The notes under the pieces were generated by a model. It did not search any database, had not been told where the DNA came from, and saw nothing but the letters and a program-made list of their open reading frames with translations. A stretch of DNA of 8,476 nt. Origin: Deltaproteobacteria bacterium. GTDB lineage: Bacteria; Desulfobacterota; DSM-4660; Desulfatiglandales; Desulfatiglandaceae. The DNA lies in NCBI GenBank assembly GCA_011051075.1, contig DREN01000363.1, positions 1-8,476 on the forward strand, written 5' to 3'. Numbering within the stretch: position 1 is the first letter of the stretch; each line of letters starts with the position of its first letter. Shown piece after piece: positions 5,546-8,476 of this stretch. The position numbers were made by a program, and so were the translations under genes.

Positions 5546-5586
5546 GACGGTTCTAAGGTTTTTGTAACTGAGAGGTGAGCGGTTCC

Positions 5587-6249
5587 ATGAGTGAAATTAT
5601 TACCATTGACGGCCCCGGAGGATCAGGAAAAAGCACTATCGCCAGGATGATGGCGAAGAACCTGGGCTTTGTCTATCTGGACACGGGCGCCATGTACCGG
5701 GCCGTGGCCCTTGCCGCCATGAGGAACAAGATTCCTTTTGACCAGGGAGCGCTGCTCGGCGATCTCTGCAGTGCCATGAACCTGCAGTTTAAACATGTGG
5801 AGGATGCAAGCAGGCTTCTTCTCAACAATGAAGACATCTCCCTTGCCATACGCAGCCCGGAAATGGACATCGCCTCTTCCGCGGTATCTGCGGTCAAAGA
5901 GGTCCGGATCGCCATGACAGACCTCCAAAGGCGGCTGGCGCAAAATATCAATGTGGTGGCAGAGGGGAGGGATATGGGAACCGTGGTCTTTCCAAATGCG
6001 AAAAACAAGTTCTTTCTCACCGCAAGGCCTGAGGTGCGAGCGCAGAGAAGATACCTTGAACGGAAAGGGCGCGGGGAAGATATCACGTTCGAGGAAGTGG
6101 AAAGGCTCCTGAAAAAGAGAGACCGGCAGGATGAATCAAGGAACCTTGCACCTCTAAAGCCGGCTGAAGATGCAATCATCATTGATTCATCGGACCTGGA
6201 TTTGGAGGAGGTAATCCAACTCATGTTGGACAATGTAAGAAAAGCGTAA
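5587..6249 (+). CDS. cmk: Cytidylate kinase
   Basis: This 220-residue protein phosphorylates CMP and dCMP with ATP in the cytoplasm, recycling pyrimidine nucleotides. The start is taken at ATG 5587, with GAGGTG (5572-5577) nine nt upstream; a GTG at 5575 is in frame but falls inside that site. Motifs: the Walker A loop DGPGGSGKST (8-17); LDTGAMYRA (31-39), typical of CMP kinases; AEGRDMGTVVFPNA (125-138), in the CMP-binding region; and the lid sequence KKRDRQDESRNLAPL (176-190), where family arginines contact the phosphates. Length matches bacterial Cmk. The insert of about 40 residues that distinguishes CMP kinases from other NMP kinases is present between residues 60 and 110. It lies 72 nt after hisC, with a palindrome between, and in front of rpsA, an arrangement widespread in bacteria (cmk-rpsA). 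Confidence 0.96.
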   Translation: MSEIITIDGPGGSGKSTIARMMAKNLGFVYLDTGAMYRAVALAAMRNKIPFDQGALLGDLCSAMNLQFKHVEDASRLLLNNEDISLAIRSPEMDIASSAVSAVKEVRIAMTDLQRRLAQNINVVAEGRDMGTVVFPNAKNKFFLTARPEVRAQRRYLERKGRGEDITFEEVERLLKKRDRQDESRNLAPLKPAEDAIIIDSSDLDLEEVIQLMLDNVRKA

Positions 6250-6292
6250 CAATCCTTCCAAATCATGCAATAAAAATAAACGTTGAATTTTT

Positions 6293-6298
6293 TATAAT
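6293..6298 (+). promoter_or_regulatory. Candidate -10 box of an rpsA promoter
   Basis: A perfect TATAAT at 6293-6298 lies in the AT-rich 115-nt gap between cmk and rpsA. No good -35 is found at 16-18 nt upstream (the sequence there is A-rich, about 6269-6276). An alternative pair is TTGAAT (6283-6288), 17 nt, TATTTA (6306-6311). Either would give rpsA its own promoter in addition to read-through from cmk. Confidence 0.4.
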
Positions 6299-6364
6299 CT
6301 TTTGCTATTTATCAAAGGTTAAGCTTGTCAGAAAGGCAAATAGACGCAGGGGGTATTTGGTTGA

Positions 6365-8425
6365 ATGGGAAATGGAACAGACGAAATCATGGTAGAAAAA
6401 ACTGGTGAAAACAGCATGGATGAAGCACCTATTAGCAGTGACTCCAATGAGTTATCCCAATCAGGCGACGAAGCGAATCTTGAACAGGAAAGCTCGTCTG
6501 AAGGCAGTTTCATGGAACTCTACGAGGAAAGCCTCAGGAGTATCCAGGAAGGTGAAGTTGTCCGGGGAGAAATTGTACAGGTGGACAAGGAATATGTCCT
6601 TGTGGACATTGGATACAAGTCTGAAGGGCAAATCCGCATAGAAGAGTTCATTGACGCTGAAGGGAACATCACAGCCAAGGTGGGAGATAAGGTGGAGGTT
6701 CTCCTTGAGCGAAAGGAAACCGATGAAGGGCTTATTATCCTATCCAAGGAAAAGGCTGCCAAGATAAAAATATGGGACGAGATCAAGAAGGTCTATGAAG
6801 AGGATAAAACCATCCGGGGAAAGATTGTGTCCCGGGTTAAAGGCGGGCTTTCTGTTGACATAGGCCTCCAGGCCTTTTTGCCGGGGTCCCAGGTGGATCT
6901 CAGGCCCATACGGGATATGGATTCCCTGGTGGGCACCGAGCATGATTTCAAGATTGTGAAATACAATAAGCGACGGGGAAACATCGTTCTGTCCAGGAGA
7001 GCCATCCTGGAAGAGGAGCGAATGGCACTGAGGGAAAAAACACTGAAGGTCCTTGAAGAAGGCGCGACCCTGGAGGGGACCGTAAAAAATATCACTGATT
7101 ACGGATTGTTCGTAGACCTTGGGGGTATTGACGGACTCGTACACATCACCGACATGTCATGGGGCCGGGTCGGCCACCCATCTGAAATGTATCACGTGGG
7201 TGACAGGATAACGGTGAAGATCCTCAGTTTTGACAGGGAAAGGGAACGTGTGTCACTCGGGGTCAAGCAATTGACCTCCGACCCGTGGAGCAATGCCGCC
7301 GACAAGTACCCGTCAGGGACCCGCATCCAAGGCAAAGTGGTCAGCCTCACTGATTACGGAGCCTTTGTGGAGATCGAAGAGGGTGTCGAAGGATTGATCC
7401 ATGTCTCCGAAATGTCCTGGACGAGAAAAGTGCGGCATCCTTCCCAGCTCTTGAGTGTGGGGGATATGGTGGACGTCATGGTGCTCAACATGGACGCAAC
7501 CAAGAAGCGTATCTCCCTTGGCATGAAGCAGGTGGAGCCAAACCCCTGGGATGTCATCGCGGAAAAATATCCTGTTGGCACGACCATTGAAGGAAAAATA
7601 AAAAACATTACTGATTTCGGAATCTTTATCGGCATTGACGAAGGAATCGACGGGCTGGTACACATCTCTGACATCTCCTGGACCCGGCGGATCAAGCATC
7701 CCTCTGAAGTTTACAAGAAAGGGGAGGAAGTACAGGCCGTTGTCCTCAATATCGACAAGGACAATGAACGTTTTTCCCTGGGAATCAAACAGCTTGTTCC
7801 GGATCCGTGGAATGACATCCCGGTGAAATACAAGGCGGGTACCAGGGTGACCGGAACGGTGACCAACGTAACTGACTTCGGGATATTTGTTGAACTGGAG
7901 GAGGGCATAGAAGGCCTCATCCATATCTCCGAATTGCCGAAAGACAAGAAAGGGCAGAGCCTTTCACGTTTCCAGGTGGATGATGTCATCCAGGCAAAGG
8001 TCGTCAATGTGTCTCCTCAAGACAAGAAAATAGGCCTCTCTATCCGCAAACTCGAAGAGACCTCTGAAAAGCCTTCCTACTCCAGTTACCTCAATAGTCA
8101 TGGGAGCGGCGCCACGTCGAACCTCGGGGAACTTCTGAAGGAAGAGATGATGAATCTCCAGCGGCATTCCACTTCGGATAATGAGGAAGGATCGGATGCT
8201 GCAGAGGCACAGGAGGGGGACAACCTGGAAGCCGAAACGGAATCAGACATGGCCCCGGTTTCCGACGCAGAAACTGCAGCCGAACCGGAATCAGCGGGCG
8301 ATGGTGCAGAAACCGTAGAGGCCTCCCCAGCAGAACCTTCCTCAGAAAATGTCCCTGAATCCGAGGAAAGCTCGGCAGATGCCTCTGACGTGGAGTTGGA
8401 AAAACCGGACCAGGCATCCAACTAG
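6365..8425 (+). CDS. rpsA: 30S ribosomal protein S1, six S1 domains with acidic ends
   Basis: This 686-residue protein carries six S1 (OB-fold) RNA-binding domains at about residues 62-128, 147-211, 232-301, 317-388, 404-475 and 491-562. Domains 3-6 are close repeats with TDYG/TDFG-x-F, GLxHxS/TxxSW and KHPS- or RHPS-like motifs. The first two are divergent, as in the ribosome-anchoring domains of E. coli S1. S1 binds mRNA on the 30S subunit and helps structured or weak Shine-Dalgarno messages start. ATG 6365 lies 11 nt after AGGGGG (6348-6353); an in-frame ATG at 6389 is an alternative. At 686 residues it is longer than E. coli S1 (557): residues 1-60 are acidic, and about 605-686 form a low-complexity Glu/Asp/Ser/Ala tail following the LGELLKEEM segment. 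It follows cmk and directly abuts the next gene. Confidence 0.97.
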   Translation: MGNGTDEIMVEKTGENSMDEAPISSDSNELSQSGDEANLEQESSSEGSFMELYEESLRSIQEGEVVRGEIVQVDKEYVLVDIGYKSEGQIRIEEFIDAEGNITAKVGDKVEVLLERKETDEGLIILSKEKAAKIKIWDEIKKVYEEDKTIRGKIVSRVKGGLSVDIGLQAFLPGSQVDLRPIRDMDSLVGTEHDFKIVKYNKRRGNIVLSRRAILEEERMALREKTLKVLEEGATLEGTVKNITDYGLFVDLGGIDGLVHITDMSWGRVGHPSEMYHVGDRITVKILSFDRERERVSLGVKQLTSDPWSNAADKYPSGTRIQGKVVSLTDYGAFVEIEEGVEGLIHVSEMSWTRKVRHPSQLLSVGDMVDVMVLNMDATKKRISLGMKQVEPNPWDVIAEKYPVGTTIEGKIKNITDFGIFIGIDEGIDGLVHISDISWTRRIKHPSEVYKKGEEVQAVVLNIDKDNERFSLGIKQLVPDPWNDIPVKYKAGTRVTGTVTNVTDFGIFVELEEGIEGLIHISELPKDKKGQSLSRFQVDDVIQAKVVNVSPQDKKIGLSIRKLEETSEKPSYSSYLNSHGSGATSNLGELLKEEMMNLQRHSTSDNEEGSDAAEAQEGDNLEAETESDMAPVSDAETAAEPESAGDGAETVEASPAEPSSENVPESEESSADASDVELEKPDQASN

Positions 8426-8476
8426 ATGGCGAAAAAAAAGCATCCCATATTTACCGTGCTTCTCATCATAGCGGTC
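8426..8476 (+). CDS. sppA: N-terminus of a probable signal peptide peptidase SppA (cut by the right edge)
   Basis: ATG 8426 follows the rpsA stop codon with no gap, which implies translational coupling. The 17 visible residues, MAKKKHPIFTVLLIIAV, are a lysine-rich start followed by a hydrophobic stretch, as in a signal-anchor segment of an inner-membrane protein. Naming it sppA rests on synteny (rpsA followed by sppA in deltaproteobacteria, from memory) and on that N-terminal type; the catalytic part is not in view. SppA degrades released signal peptides in the membrane. Any other small-anchor membrane protein would fit the residues equally well. Confidence 0.5.
   Translation, partial: MAKKKHPIFTVLLIIAV

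Noticed and set aside
7313..7924. Long minus-strand frame opposite rpsA
   Set aside because: It is an antisense shadow of the repeated S1 domains; it has no start signal and no family resemblance.
7080..8050. Repeat array signal in rpsA
   Set aside because: The periodicity comes from the tandem S1 domains in the protein, not from a DNA repeat or CRISPR.

Overview
The window looks like a chromosomal segment of a strictly anaerobic deltaproteobacterium (Desulfobacterota). Three things suggest this, and no single one is decisive: the gene order hisC-cmk-rpsA-(sppA-like), which I associate with that group; a pair of oxygen-sensitive 2-hydroxyacyl-CoA dehydratase / benzoyl-CoA reductase type subunits; and short palindromic and heptamer intergenic repeats of a kind common in such genomes.

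Layout. Positions 3-2363 (+) hold two subunits of an iron-sulfur enzyme of the benzoyl-CoA reductase / 2-hydroxyacyl-CoA dehydratase superfamily. The first (BcrC-like) is cut by the left edge and the second (BcrB-like) is complete. They end at a bidirectional terminator (2391-2424) facing the convergent pgeF gene. Reading leftwards from about 4050 on the minus strand come an HU-type nucleoid protein (3957-3679), a small structured repeat-like element bounded by inverted repeats (3561-3680), a full-length long-form SRP RNA gene (3539-3267) and pgeF (3254-2424). The SRP RNA fills what otherwise looks like an empty gap and explains the spurious reading frames there. The right half (+) begins with a promoter back-to-back with that of HU, then a roughly 300-nt structured leader, then hisC, cmk, rpsA (ribosomal protein S1) and the first 17 codons of a probable sppA.

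How the genes fit together. The right-hand cluster joins histidine/aromatic amino acid transamination (hisC), CMP/dCMP phosphorylation (cmk) and translation initiation (rpsA), with membrane peptide turnover (sppA) directly abutting rpsA. The minus-strand cluster combines chromosome packaging (HU), co-translational protein targeting (SRP RNA) and a purine-nucleoside/peptidoglycan-editing enzyme (pgeF). The left pair belongs to anaerobic acyl-CoA or aromatic metabolism; its ATP-dependent electron activator is not in view.

Most worth a second look: the complete large SRP RNA with its 3' strand carrying the only Shine-Dalgarno-like sequence for pgeF; the inverted-repeat-bounded element between HU and the SRP RNA; and the hairpin-rich hisC leader, which resembles no riboswitch I can name. 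I found no CRISPR array, transposase, tRNA or rRNA.
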